This document shows positions 1-7,834 of a DNA stretch of 64,000 nt, one piece after another. A program made the position numbers and the translations under genes. Origin of the DNA: Candidatus Ribeiella danica (GTDB lineage Bacteria > Chloroflexota > Chloroflexia > Chloroflexales > Roseiflexaceae); the NCBI GenBank assembly GCA_016717335.1, contig JADKFS010000001.1:992001-1056000 (forward strand), in the 5' to 3' direction. The notes beneath the pieces were generated by a model. It did no database searches. It was not told where the DNA came from and saw only the letters and a program-made list of their open reading frames with translations. The stretch's first letter is position 1. Every line of letters begins with the position of its first letter.

Positions 1-338
1 GCCAGCAGCTCGCAGCCCTGCAGCTGATCGCGCTCGTCGAAGTCGAGGATCGCCGTCTCGTGCAGCGGCTGGACCTCGTCCGGCTCCTCGTCCGACACCG
101 ACACGGTCAGCGTGAAGGTCCTGCGGTCGTAGCGCACCTGCGGGTGCTGCAGCGCCAGGGCCAGATCCGCGCCGGTGATGCTCTCGTCGAGCTCCAGCTC
201 GCAGCCGATGATCTGGCCGTCGCGGTCGAGCAGCAGCGTGCCGTTGCACTCGCCCTCGCCGGCAGTGCTGCCCTCATCGATCTCGGTAAAATACCAGTAC
301 AATGTTCCGGCATCGGGGTCGAATGATACAGTTATCAT
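1..338 (-). CDS. Tandem DUF2283-like protein (partial, 3' end outside window)
   Basis: This minus-strand frame opens at ATG 338 and runs off the left edge after 112 codons without a stop. The translation begins MITVSFDPDAGTLYWYF and contains LLLDRDGQIIGCELEL at about residues 35-50, which fits the DUF2283 pattern (a YD-like start, a strand-rich core, then an hydrophobic-D-x-D-x-G-x-hydrophobic-G end). A second, weaker copy follows and ends with AILDFDERDQLQGCELL near the window edge, so the protein looks like two DUF2283 units in tandem. DUF2283 has no assigned biochemical function and is usually a single small domain. The gene lies 41 nt downstream of the DUF4230 gene on the same strand and may be co-transcribed with it. 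I infer the family from motif shape only. Confidence 0.6.
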   Translation of the reverse strand, partial: MITVSFDPDAGTLYWYFTEIDEGSTAGEGECNGTLLLDRDGQIIGCELELDESITGADLALALQHPQVRYDRRTFTLTVSVSDEEPDEVQPLHETAILDFDERDQLQGCELL

Positions 339-379
339 AATCTCTGGGGTGAAACGGCCAGCGTTTCACATAAACACAT

Positions 380-1330
380 CTAGGGCGTAGCCGCGGCCGG
401 GGTGGGCGCAGCCGGGCCGCCGCCAGCCACCACGCACTGCCCGGCCGACCCCTCGACGGTCACGGTCTCGAAGTCCAGGAGCTTGAGGAACTGCTCGATC
501 GAGCGACGGCCCTCGTCGGCGGCTTTCTGCATGATGCCGTCCTCGCAGGCGGCCTGCAGGATCTCGACCTCGGCCGACGTGCGCGCCTGCGTCTCCAGGT
601 CCTTGTTCTCGGGCGCGAACAGGCCCTGCTGCCGATCGTAGACGCGCGTGCGCTCGTTGTTCAGCGACTTGCTGAAGATCTCGGACGGCGGCAGCACCAG
701 CCGAACGCTCTTGCCGTCCTGCGAGATCGTCACGTCGCTGTCGCGCAGCTTGCTCAGGTCGACCCCGGCGACGACCTCGCCGCTGGCGATCAGCAGCAGC
801 CGGTCGCCCAGCAGCAGATCGAGCGGGTTGCCGCGCTCGACCCGCGCCTCGACCACGCGCTCGACCGAGTAGCTCTTGGTCTCGAGCCGGTTCAGGCTGC
901 GGATCTGTAGGATCGTGCCGCCGCGGTCGCGCAGCGTCGTGGTCGGCGTGGCGATGATCTGGCGCACCTGCTGCGGAACGTTCGGCACCAGCCCGCCTAG
1001 AAGCTGGCGCCCGGCCAGCAGCACGACCAGCAGAACGGCGATCCCGCCGAGCACGATGTACAGGACCGCGCTGGCGCAGCCGCCGCCGGCGCTGTAGCCC
1101 TGCCCGGACGCATAGCGCGGGCGCGCTGCGCCGCGATGCCGCGGCGGCGGGGCGTCGTCGTACTCGTCGAACAGCCCCTCGTCGGCGGCCTCGCCGCGGG
1201 CCGCGCGCAGCCGCCGATCCATCAGCGAGTCGCGGCGCGGCGGCGGGTCGTCGGACGGGCGACGGCGGTAGGCGTCCCGCTCGGCCTCGTCGTCGCGCTC
1301 GTACGCCTCGTCATCATCGTAGCGCGCCAT
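380..1330 (-). CDS. DUF4230 membrane-anchored protein
   Basis: A 316-residue protein. Residues 1-85 are very charged and low in complexity (many D, E, R and P), residues about 88-108 form one membrane segment, and the remainder is a soluble domain expected outside the cytoplasm. The core carries an LLLIASGEVVAGVDLSKL motif followed by a VTISQDGKSVRLVLPPSEIF strand block, which is the pattern I associate with DUF4230. The tail is Pro/Ala-rich. The family's function is unknown. The start ATG lies 30 nt after the stop of ubiE, so the two are probably one transcript. The acidic/basic N-terminal region presumably lies in the cytoplasm; that topology is inferred from the single hydrophobic segment. 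Confidence 0.75.
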   Translation of the reverse strand: MARYDDDEAYERDDEAERDAYRRRPSDDPPPRRDSLMDRRLRAARGEAADEGLFDEYDDAPPPRHRGAARPRYASGQGYSAGGGCASAVLYIVLGGIAVLLVVLLAGRQLLGGLVPNVPQQVRQIIATPTTTLRDRGGTILQIRSLNRLETKSYSVERVVEARVERGNPLDLLLGDRLLLIASGEVVAGVDLSKLRDSDVTISQDGKSVRLVLPPSEIFSKSLNNERTRVYDRQQGLFAPENKDLETQARTSAEVEILQAACEDGIMQKAADEGRRSIEQFLKLLDFETVTVEGSAGQCVVAGGGPAAPTPAAATP

Positions 1331-1360
1331 GCCCTGGTTCCTTCTTCATCATAAGCAAGG

Positions 1361-2077
1361 TTATGACAACTTAATGGCCGTATGAACCGCCACAGCGCCC
1401 ATGCCGAGCAGCCGGTAGCGCACCTCGCGCCAACCGGCATCCTGCATGATACGTGCCAGTGCGCCGGGCTCGGGAAAATTGCGGGCCGACTGCGGCAGGT
1501 AGGTGTACGCGGTTCGGTCGGCGCCGAGCAGCGCCGTCAGCCACGGCACGACCTGCTCGAAATAGAGCCGGTGGCCGAGCCTGAGCAGCGGGTTGCGCGG
1601 CCGCGCCACCTCCAGGCACGCGACCTGGCAGCCCGGCCGGGCGACTCGCCACATCTCGCCGAAAGCCTGGCCGATATTGGCGACGTTCCGCATCGTAAAG
1701 CCGGTCGTGATCGCGTCGAACGTCTCGTCCGGAAACGGCAGCCGCAGCGCATCCCCGCCGACGAAGCCGGCCGGCGCGGGCGCCCGATCCAGCTTGGGCA
1801 GACCGGCCTGCATCATCGGGATCGTAAAGTCCATGCCGACGGCAAGCCCGTCGGGCATCCAGGAGGCCAGCAGCGGCAGGAAGTCGCCCGTGCCCGTGCC
1901 GACGTCCAGCGCACGCCCGCGCGCCGGCGGGGCAACCGCCTGCACGGCGTGCTCGCGCCAGCCGTTGTCCATGCCCATCGTCATCACGCGGTTCATCCGG
2001 TCGTAGCTCGACGCGATCCGCGCGAACATCTGCTCGACGAAGACGGCCTTCTCTTCGGGTGGTGGTAGAACTGACAT
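1361..2077 (-). CDS. ubiE: Demethylmenaquinone methyltransferase (UbiE/MenG)
   Basis: A 238-residue class I SAM methyltransferase of the UbiE/MenG family, which methylates demethylmenaquinone in the last step of menaquinone synthesis. Visible family marks are VEQMFARIASSYDRMNRVMT at residues 14-33, the SAM-binding loop LDVGTGTGD at 57-65, and GFTMRNV in the middle, corresponding to the usual GFGLRNV. Length is normal for the family. There is no Shine-Dalgarno sequence in front of ATG 2077: an 8-bp repeat element begins only 4 nt upstream. The next gene on the strand is the DUF4230 gene. In a chloroflexian with menaquinone as its quinone, MenG is the expected role rather than ubiquinone synthesis. 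Confidence 0.92.
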   Translation of the reverse strand: MSVLPPPEEKAVFVEQMFARIASSYDRMNRVMTMGMDNGWREHAVQAVAPPARGRALDVGTGTGDFLPLLASWMPDGLAVGMDFTIPMMQAGLPKLDRAPAPAGFVGGDALRLPFPDETFDAITTGFTMRNVANIGQAFGEMWRVARPGCQVACLEVARPRNPLLRLGHRLYFEQVVPWLTALLGADRTAYTYLPQSARNFPEPGALARIMQDAGWREVRYRLLGMGAVAVHTAIKLS

Positions 2078-2081
2078 TTTT

Positions 2082-2181
2082 GTGACCGGGTGACCAGGTG
2101 ACCGGGTGCTTGGGTGACGGCAATCGAGCGCGCGAGAAGCGCCCTTTCACCTTGTCACCTTGTCACCTTGTCACCTTGTCA
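2082..2181. repeat. Octamer palindromic element between ubiE and coaX
   Basis: The left arm (2082-2118) is built of GTGACCGG-type 8-bp units and the right arm (about 2145-2181) of CACCTTGT-type units, roughly the reverse complement of the left. The 26-nt centre is unrelated. The element fills the whole spacer: coaX stops at 2183 and ubiE starts at 2077. Confidence 0.85.
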
Positions 2182-2182
2182 G

Positions 2183-2950
2183 CTAAGCTCGATTCATCTC
2201 ATAGATCATCCGCAGCCCCTCCAGCGTGAGGTAGGGCTCCACGGCCGTGATCGCAGTGGTCTCCCCGGCGATCACGTCGGCCAGGCCGCCGGTGGCGATC
2301 ACCGAGCAGGGCCGGCCAAGCTCGTCCTGCATGCGCCGCACCAGCCCCTCGACCAGGCCGGCGTAGCCGAGCAGCAGGCCCGACTGCATATAGTGGACCG
2401 TATTCTTGCCGATCACCTGCGGCGGCCGAACCAGCTCGACCTGGTAGAGTCGCGCGGCCAGCCGGAACAGCGCGTCGGCCGATATCCCGATGCCAGGGGC
2501 GATCGCGCCGCCGATATACTCGCCGCCCTCGGTAATCACGTCGAAGGCCGTCGCGGTGCCGAAAGCGATCGCGATCGCCGGGGCGCCGTACTTGCGGTAG
2601 GCCGCCAGCGAGTTGGCGATCCGGTCGGCGCCGAGCTGGTCCGGCGTATCGATCGCGTAGCGCAGCCCGGTCGCGACGCCCGGGCCGATGATCACCGGCT
2701 CGACGTTCAGGTAGCTGCGGCTCAGCGCGCGAAACTGCTCAGTCAGCGGCGGCACCACGCACGAGAGCGCGCAGCCCTCGACCGCGCGCGTGTCCAGGCC
2801 GGCCAGATCGAACAGGCTGTGGATGACTACCGCGTACTCGTCGGCCAGCTTGTGCCGTTCGGTGGCCATGCGCCAGTGCGCCAGCAGCTGATCGCCGCGG
2901 TAGACGCCGATCTTGATATTGGTGTTGCCGATGTCGATTGTAAGTAGCAT
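2183..2950 (-). CDS. coaX: Type III pantothenate kinase (CoaX)
   Basis: A 255-residue protein that phosphorylates pantothenate in coenzyme A synthesis. The N-terminal phosphate loop TIDIGNTNIKIG (residues 4-15), the PDQLGADRIANSLAAY segment with the conserved GADR aspartate, and GGAIAPGIGISADALF are all typical of CoaX. In the ATP-binding strand the usual DFGTA reads AFGTATAFD, so the first aspartate of that motif is alanine here; whether this matters is unknown. The ATG at 2950 has no clear Shine-Dalgarno sequence because a heptamer element begins 5 nt upstream. The neighbours are ubiE downstream and asparaginase upstream, all on the minus strand. Confidence 0.92.
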   Translation of the reverse strand: MLLTIDIGNTNIKIGVYRGDQLLAHWRMATERHKLADEYAVVIHSLFDLAGLDTRAVEGCALSCVVPPLTEQFRALSRSYLNVEPVIIGPGVATGLRYAIDTPDQLGADRIANSLAAYRKYGAPAIAIAFGTATAFDVITEGGEYIGGAIAPGIGISADALFRLAARLYQVELVRPPQVIGKNTVHYMQSGLLLGYAGLVEGLVRRMQDELGRPCSVIATGGLADVIAGETTAITAVEPYLTLEGLRMIYEMNRA

Positions 2951-2954
2951 AGCG

Positions 2955-3043
2955 GTCAGTAGTCGGTAGTCGGTAGTCGGTAGTCAGCTTTGAGTCGCGC
3001 TGTAAACCGTTGGTTCTGGCTACTGGCACCTGACTACTGGTAC
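2955..3043. repeat. Heptamer palindromic element between coaX and asparaginase
   Basis: The left arm (2955-2987) is about four GTAGTCG units. A diverged right arm (about 3016-3043, CTGGCTACTGGCACC...) is approximately its reverse complement. The element occupies nearly the whole spacer, ending 3 nt from the asparaginase stop. Confidence 0.8.
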
Positions 3044-3046
3044 TCC

Positions 3047-4012
3047 TCAGGCAAACCAGGCTTTCAGCTCGCTCGGCTTGCGCGCGGTGCCCAGCGCCAC
3101 CATGAGCTTGATGCGCGCCTTGACGCCGCTGAGGTTGTGGGCGAACAGCACGCCCAGCCGCTGCAGATCGTGATAGGCACCGACGTAGCCATACTCGTCG
3201 TAGAGCGAGCCGGCGCCGCAGCGCGTGGCGACCACCACCGCCGTGCGCTGGGCGATCGCCTCGCCGATCAGGGGCAGCCACCAGGGCGGCACGCGGCCGC
3301 TGCCGAATGCCTCGATCACAATCCCGGCGACGCCATCCTCGATCGAGTGGCGCAGCTGGCGCTCGGCCGCGCCCTGGCCGATCTTGATCAGGTCGACCAT
3401 CTCCTCCAGCCGCGAGCACGGGATGTGCAGCCGCTGCGCCGGCCGGTGCCGCACCCACACCCGCTCGCCGTCCACGTGTCCCAGCGCGCCGAACCCCGGC
3501 GCGTCGAACGCGTTGGCCTGCTGGCTGTGGATCTTCTGCGCCTCTGCGGCGGCGAAGATCTGCTCGTTGAACACCACCAGCGTCCCGATGTTGCGCGCCT
3601 CCGGCGCCGCCGCGACGCGGATGGCCGCCGCGAGGTTGAGCATCCCATCGTAGCCGGGCATCGTCGCAGTGCGCATCGACCCGGTCACAACCACCGGCTT
3701 CTGCGAGTTGATCGTCAGATCCAGGAGATAGGCGGTCTCCTCCAGCGTATCCGTGCCGTGAGTCACCACCACGCCGTCGACGTCCTCCGCGCTGAGCGCC
3801 GCCTCGACCCGCTGGCCCAGGTCGAGCACCTGCGATGGCGTCAGGTGGCTGCTCGGCAGGTTGCTGAACTCCTCGAACGCCAGGTCGATGCTGCCGCGCG
3901 GGAGCTGGGCCATGAAATCGTCGCCCTTGAGCGTGGGCACCGCGCCGCCGACCATCGGGCTGCGCTTCATGGCGATCGTCCCGCCGGTGGTGATGACCAC
4001 AACTTTTTTCAA
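3047..4012 (-). CDS. ansA: L-asparaginase (type I-like, cytoplasmic)
   Basis: The protein hydrolyses asparagine to aspartate and ammonia. I place the start at the TTG at 4012: AGGAG lies 7 nt upstream (4020-4024), and the protein then begins MKKVVVITTGGTIAM, as most asparaginases do. An open frame continues upstream to 4072, but that stretch is only repeat DNA. From the TTG the length is 321 residues. The catalytic threonines lie in GGTIA (T12) and in THGTDT (84-89). No signal peptide is present, so a cytoplasmic type is likely. Glutaminase-asparaginase activity cannot be excluded. The gene sits between two repeat-filled spacers and is probably transcribed with the methyltransferase behind it. 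Confidence 0.9.
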   Translation of the reverse strand: MKKVVVITTGGTIAMKRSPMVGGAVPTLKGDDFMAQLPRGSIDLAFEEFSNLPSSHLTPSQVLDLGQRVEAALSAEDVDGVVVTHGTDTLEETAYLLDLTINSQKPVVVTGSMRTATMPGYDGMLNLAAAIRVAAAPEARNIGTLVVFNEQIFAAAEAQKIHSQQANAFDAPGFGALGHVDGERVWVRHRPAQRLHIPCSRLEEMVDLIKIGQGAAERQLRHSIEDGVAGIVIEAFGSGRVPPWWLPLIGEAIAQRTAVVVATRCGAGSLYDEYGYVGAYHDLQRLGVLFAHNLSGVKARIKLMVALGTARKPSELKAWFA

Positions 4013-4026
4013 CGACGTACTCCTGT

Positions 4027-4112
4027 CTTGGGACTTGGGATTAGGGGCTTGGGAATTTGTGCTAGAGGGCAAGCGGGCCTTAGCCCCAAGTCCCTAATCC
4101 CTAGCCCCTGGC
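4027..4112. repeat. Heptamer palindromic element overlapping a gene 3' end
   Basis: The left arm (4027-4053) repeats CTTGGGA; the right arm (4081-4112) is its approximate reverse complement (AGCCCCAAGTCCCTAATCCC). The stop codon and last five or so codons of the methyltransferase at 4094 lie inside the right arm. Confidence 0.85.
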
Positions 4113-4933
4113 TTACGCGCGACCCATGCGATCCGCTGCGTGCGCTCGGCCACCGGCTGAAATGTGAAGCACTCGTAGACCGCCTCGACCTGCAGCCCGG
4201 CCGCCTCAATCAGCCCGGCGACGACCTGCGACTCATACGCTCGCTCGACGTGCGTCTCGTCGAAGCGGCGGTAGCCCTGCCGGTCGTCGCCGCAAAAGCC
4301 GGTCAGCACCATCGTCGAGCAGGCCATCACCGGATCGAAGTAGCTCTGGCTGACCTGCACGAAGCCGGGCTGCTCGGCAACCTCGCACAGGCCCCAGTCG
4401 TGCTCCAGGAAGTAGCGCGTGTTCATGTCGGCGAAGAGCAGCCCGCCCGGAGCGAGCGCGCGCGCCGCTGCGCCAAAGCAAGCTCCCAGATCTTCCTCGG
4501 ACAGAAGGTAGTTCAGGCTATCGTAGATGCACGTGACCAGGTCGAACGACGCGGGGCACAGCGCGAGCGACGAAGGCCCCTCGCCGATTGGAGCGCTCAG
4601 ATCGCGATCGGCCGCCGAGCGCCTGTCGTAGCCCACCTCAAGCCGGCGCATATCGCCCTGCACAAACGTAGCGTTGTGCGGCGCCTCGGCATACTCGGCC
4701 TTCGCGCGGGCCATCGCGAGCATCTCATCGGAACTGTCGAGGCCGGTCACATTCCAGCCCGTGTCGGCCAGCATAAGCGCGAGCGTGCCGGTGCCGCAGG
4801 CAAGGTCGAGCGCGCGCCGCCCGGCGACCGGGTGGCGCTCCAGCACCTCGGCAAGGTACTGGCTCATCAGCAGGGCGAACCGGATCTGGCCGCTGCCGTC
4901 GTAGAATGACGCATACTCAAGATAGATCGGCAT
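4094..4933 (-). CDS. Class I SAM-dependent methyltransferase
   Basis: A 279-residue methyltransferase if it starts at ATG 4933 (MPIYLEYASFYD...). The frame continues upstream to 5008, but that extension reads like non-coding DNA (Arg/Trp-rich). The SAM-binding motif is ALDLACGTGTLALMLADTG, followed by the acidic residue motif GLDSSDEM. Substrate unknown; the N-terminal YLEYASFYD pattern is common in small-molecule methyltransferases of this class. The last residues (PGARD) and the TAG stop come from the right arm of a heptamer repeat, so the C-terminus has been remade by the element. It is the first gene of the minus-strand group running down to position 1 and is divergent from lgt. Confidence 0.8.
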   Translation of the reverse strand: MPIYLEYASFYDGSGQIRFALLMSQYLAEVLERHPVAGRRALDLACGTGTLALMLADTGWNVTGLDSSDEMLAMARAKAEYAEAPHNATFVQGDMRRLEVGYDRRSAADRDLSAPIGEGPSSLALCPASFDLVTCIYDSLNYLLSEEDLGACFGAAARALAPGGLLFADMNTRYFLEHDWGLCEVAEQPGFVQVSQSYFDPVMACSTMVLTGFCGDDRQGYRRFDETHVERAYESQVVAGLIEAAGLQVEAVYECFTFQPVAERTQRIAWVARKPGARD

Positions 4934-5045
4934 GGGTATTGTCAACAGCCACCGGCAGGCTCTGGCGCGACCACGAAACAGCCAGCCGCGCAGGCCAGCT
5001 TTCCACATTGTACCACGGCTGCGCGCCGCGCTGCGCGCGCGAGCT

Positions 5046-5074
5046 TTGACATCACCCCGCGCGGGGCGTACAAT
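5046..5074 (+). promoter_or_regulatory. Sigma-70-type promoter of lgt
   Basis: TTGACA (5046-5051), 17-nt spacer, TACAAT (5069-5074), placed about 40 nt before the lgt start. The -35 is perfect and the -10 has one mismatch. Confidence 0.8.
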
Positions 5075-5114
5075 ACCGCCGAAGCAGAAGTGACAGCGCT
5101 AGGGATCATTGCTC

Positions 5115-6119
5115 ATGTTGCCAATCTATCCCCCAGACGACCCGTTTCTGATCAATACGCAGATTCTCGGCTTCCCGCTGGTCGTGCGCTGGTATGGCGT
5201 CCTGATCGTCAGCGGCGCCATGCTGGCCGGCTGGCTGGCGGCGCGCCGGGCCGAGCGCCGCGGCTATAACCCCGAGCACATCTGGAATCTGCTGCTGCTC
5301 GGGATGGTGCTGGGCATTCTTGGGGCCCGCATCTACTATGTCGCGTTCGAGTGGGAGCGCTACGCCGGACGGCCACTGCTCGAGATCATCAACCCCGCCG
5401 GCGGCGGGCTGGCGATCCACGGCGCGCTGATCGGCGCGATTGTCGCCGCGCTGATCTACACGCGCCGCAACAAGCTGCCCTTCATCGAGTTTCTCGATAT
5501 CTGTATGCCCGGGTTCCTGCTGGCCCAGGCGGTCGGCCGCTGGGGCAACTTCTTCAACCAGGAGGCCTACGGCCGGCCAACCAGCCTGCCGTTCGGCGTG
5601 CGGATCGACCTGGACCGCCGGCTGCCGCCCTACAACGACCCGATCAAGTACCCGCCCGACATATTGTTCCACGCGACTTTTCTGTACGAGTCGCTCTGGA
5701 ATGTGACCGGGGCCGGGCTGCTGCTGTGGCTGGAGCGGCGGCTGCGCGGCTGGCTGCGCACCGGGGATATCGCGCTCTTCTACGCGATCTGGTATGGGAT
5801 CGGGCGGTTCTGGATCGAGGCGCTGCGCACCGATAGCCTGTGCACCAACGGCGTCGGCGGCGAGTGCGGCGGCGCGCTGCGCACCGCCCAGGTCGTGAGC
5901 CTGCTGCTGATCGCCGGCGGCCTGATCGGGATCTACATCAACCACCGCCGCGCGCTGCCGCCGCCGCGGCCGGCCGATCTGCCCTCCGACTCGCCCGCCC
6001 CGACCGATGCTGCGATCGAGCCTTCCGGCAGCGCGGCCCTCGACAACCACCCCGCCGCTGGACGAGCCGCCGAGGCGCTCGGCCAGGCGCAGGCAGCCTC
6101 CGGCGACGGCTCAACCTAA
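5115..6119 (+). CDS. lgt: Prolipoprotein diacylglyceryl transferase (Lgt)
   Basis: The membrane enzyme that transfers diacylglycerol from phosphatidylglycerol to the lipobox cysteine of lipoprotein precursors. The start is ATG 5115, with AGGG 10 nt upstream. The protein has 334 residues and about seven hydrophobic segments. The Lgt signature GRWGNFFNQEAYG is at residues 141-153, and INPAGGGLAIHGALIGA (92-108) holds the conserved histidine. After the last membrane segment there is a Pro/Ala-rich tail of about 55 residues that is not part of the core family. A good promoter lies just upstream. At least one clear client is in this window, the lipoprotein at 8924-9448. Confidence 0.95.
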   Translation: MLPIYPPDDPFLINTQILGFPLVVRWYGVLIVSGAMLAGWLAARRAERRGYNPEHIWNLLLLGMVLGILGARIYYVAFEWERYAGRPLLEIINPAGGGLAIHGALIGAIVAALIYTRRNKLPFIEFLDICMPGFLLAQAVGRWGNFFNQEAYGRPTSLPFGVRIDLDRRLPPYNDPIKYPPDILFHATFLYESLWNVTGAGLLLWLERRLRGWLRTGDIALFYAIWYGIGRFWIEALRTDSLCTNGVGGECGGALRTAQVVSLLLIAGGLIGIYINHRRALPPPRPADLPSDSPAPTDAAIEPSGSAALDNHPAAGRAAEALGQAQAASGDGST

Positions 6120-6241
6120 ATTGCCGGGGCAAACGATCGTTGCTCGAACAGCAGCGCAACGATCTGGCGCTGGCAGGCGTTCATACCATTGAGAAGATCT
6201 TTCAGATTCGATCGTGCTATGATGCCTACGGACTGGCCCTG

Positions 6242-6344
6242 TAGCAGCGGGAAGTCGGCAGCAGCCTGTCGGCAGCAAGACGGATGGCATCACAAAGGCA
6301 TTTCGTTCTTGCCTGTTGGCTCGATCGTTTTGCTCACGGCTATA
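6242..6344 (+). repeat. 103-nt dispersed element, copy A
   Basis: This stretch aligns without gaps to the minus strand of 34052-34154, with about 87 of 103 identical bases by hand count. It opens with heptamer-like AGTCGGCAG units and ends in TTTTGCTCACGGCTATA, 14 nt before the LuxR-kelch start. The terminal TATA could act as a -10 box. The rest of the 239-nt gap after lgt shows only a possible extended -10 (TGCTATGAT, 6216-6223). Confidence 0.8.
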
Positions 6345-6358
6345 GACTCACGAGCGGT

Positions 6359-7819
6359 ATGATCAATGACCTGTCACAAATAAGCGAGCGCGAGCGCGAC
6401 ATTCTCCGGCTGGTCGCCACGGGCGCGACGAACCAGCAGATCGCGTATCAGCTGAACATCAGCGTCAACACTGTCAAGGTCCACCTCCGCAATATCTTCG
6501 GCAAGATCGGCGTCACGTCGCGCACCGAGGCCACGCTCTTCGCGGTGCGGACCGGGCTGGTGCAGGTAGGCGAGGCCGCCCAGCGCGCGCCCGATGTCTC
6601 GGTGGCGCTGGCCGACGAGGCGCCCGAGGATGAGCTGGCCGTGGTCGAGTCGCTGCCGGCCGACCCCGAGCCAGTCGAGCCGGCGGCGAACGACGAGCGG
6701 CCTGCTGGCGTCGATCAGCCTGTGGTGGTCGCCGCCCCGGCGCGAACTGCGCCGTCGCGCCGGCCGCTGCTGCTCGGCGGGATCGCGCTGCTGGCGCTCG
6801 CGGTGGTGGCCGGCATCGTCGTGCTGGCCCTGCGCCTGCTGGCCGCGCCAACTGCCTCGCCGAGCACGGCCAGCACCAGCGACCCCGTCATCTCGCCGCC
6901 CGCGGTGGAGAACCGCTGGCGCGAGCTGGCGCCGATGCCGACCGGCCGGGCCGGATTCGCGCTGGCCAGCTACAGCTACGACAACAACCAGTATCTGTAC
7001 GTGATCGGCGGCGAGGCGAGCGGCGCCGTCGTCGGTGAGCTTCTGCGCTACCAGCCGAGCGCCAACACCTGGGTCCAGCTCACCGCCAAGCCGACCCCGG
7101 TGAGTGATGTCCAGGCGGTTGTGATCGGCAACAAGATCTATGTGCCGGGCGGGCGGCTGCAATCCGGCGAGAGCACCGACGCGTTCGAGGCATACGACCC
7201 GCAGCGCGACAAGTGGATCGCGCTCAAGCCGCTGCCGCAGAAGCGTAGCGGCTACGCGCTGGCCGCGTTCGAGGGCAAGCTCTACCTATTTGGCGGCTGG
7301 GATGGCGTCGCCTATCACGCCGAGGTCTGGCAGTACAACACCGACTCGAACAGCTGGAGCGAGCGGACGCCCATGCGGGTCGGGCGCGCCTACGCCGGCG
7401 CGGCCGTCGCGGAGGAGCAGGGGCAGATCTACGTGATCGGCGGCCACAACGCCGACGGCGACCTGACCGTGAACGAGAGCTACTCCCCCGCCACGGACGA
7501 CGAGTCCGGCCGGCCCTGGTCCACCAAGACGCCGCTCCCGCGGCCGTCCAGCCGCATCGCGACGGCGGCCATCACCACCATCAGCCCGCAGATCTTTGTT
7601 ATCGGCGGGACCAACGCCAGCAGCCAGCTCGTTCAGTACGACAGCGCGGCGGACTCGTGGAGCGCCGGAAGCATTGGGATCAGCCAGATCCGCGACCTGC
7701 GCGTCCAGTCGATCGGCAACAAGCTCTACCTGATCGGCGGCCGCGACAGCGCGGGGATCAGCGCCAAGGCCTACGAGTACCAGGCGGTCTACAGCGTCTT
7801 CCTGCCTATCTCCAAGTAG
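6359..7819 (+). CDS. LuxR-type HTH, transmembrane, kelch-repeat protein
   Basis: A 486-residue protein when started at ATG 6359, which places the HTH at the N-terminus; an upstream in-frame start at 6284 would add 25 repeat-derived residues. Residues about 7-65 form a LuxR/FixJ DNA-binding domain (SERERDILRLVATGATNQQI then VNTVKVHLRNIFGKI). A Pro/Glu-rich linker follows, then one membrane segment at about 137-161. Residues 186-480 are kelch repeats (recurring YVIGG, AYDP and W spaced about 50 residues apart), which fold as a beta propeller. I infer a one-component membrane-bound regulator with a cytoplasmic HTH and an extracytoplasmic propeller sensor. There is no receiver domain. Targets and ligand cannot be seen. 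Confidence 0.85.
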   Translation: MINDLSQISERERDILRLVATGATNQQIAYQLNISVNTVKVHLRNIFGKIGVTSRTEATLFAVRTGLVQVGEAAQRAPDVSVALADEAPEDELAVVESLPADPEPVEPAANDERPAGVDQPVVVAAPARTAPSRRPLLLGGIALLALAVVAGIVVLALRLLAAPTASPSTASTSDPVISPPAVENRWRELAPMPTGRAGFALASYSYDNNQYLYVIGGEASGAVVGELLRYQPSANTWVQLTAKPTPVSDVQAVVIGNKIYVPGGRLQSGESTDAFEAYDPQRDKWIALKPLPQKRSGYALAAFEGKLYLFGGWDGVAYHAEVWQYNTDSNSWSERTPMRVGRAYAGAAVAEEQGQIYVIGGHNADGDLTVNESYSPATDDESGRPWSTKTPLPRPSSRIATAAITTISPQIFVIGGTNASSQLVQYDSAADSWSAGSIGISQIRDLRVQSIGNKLYLIGGRDSAGISAKAYEYQAVYSVFLPISK

Positions 7820-7834
7820 GCCCCGGCACCGAGT

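Noticed and set aside
2990..4909. Long open frame opposite asparaginase and the methyltransferase
   Set aside because: It is the antisense of two clear genes; high GC makes long antisense frames common, and its translation is rich in R, A and H without motifs.
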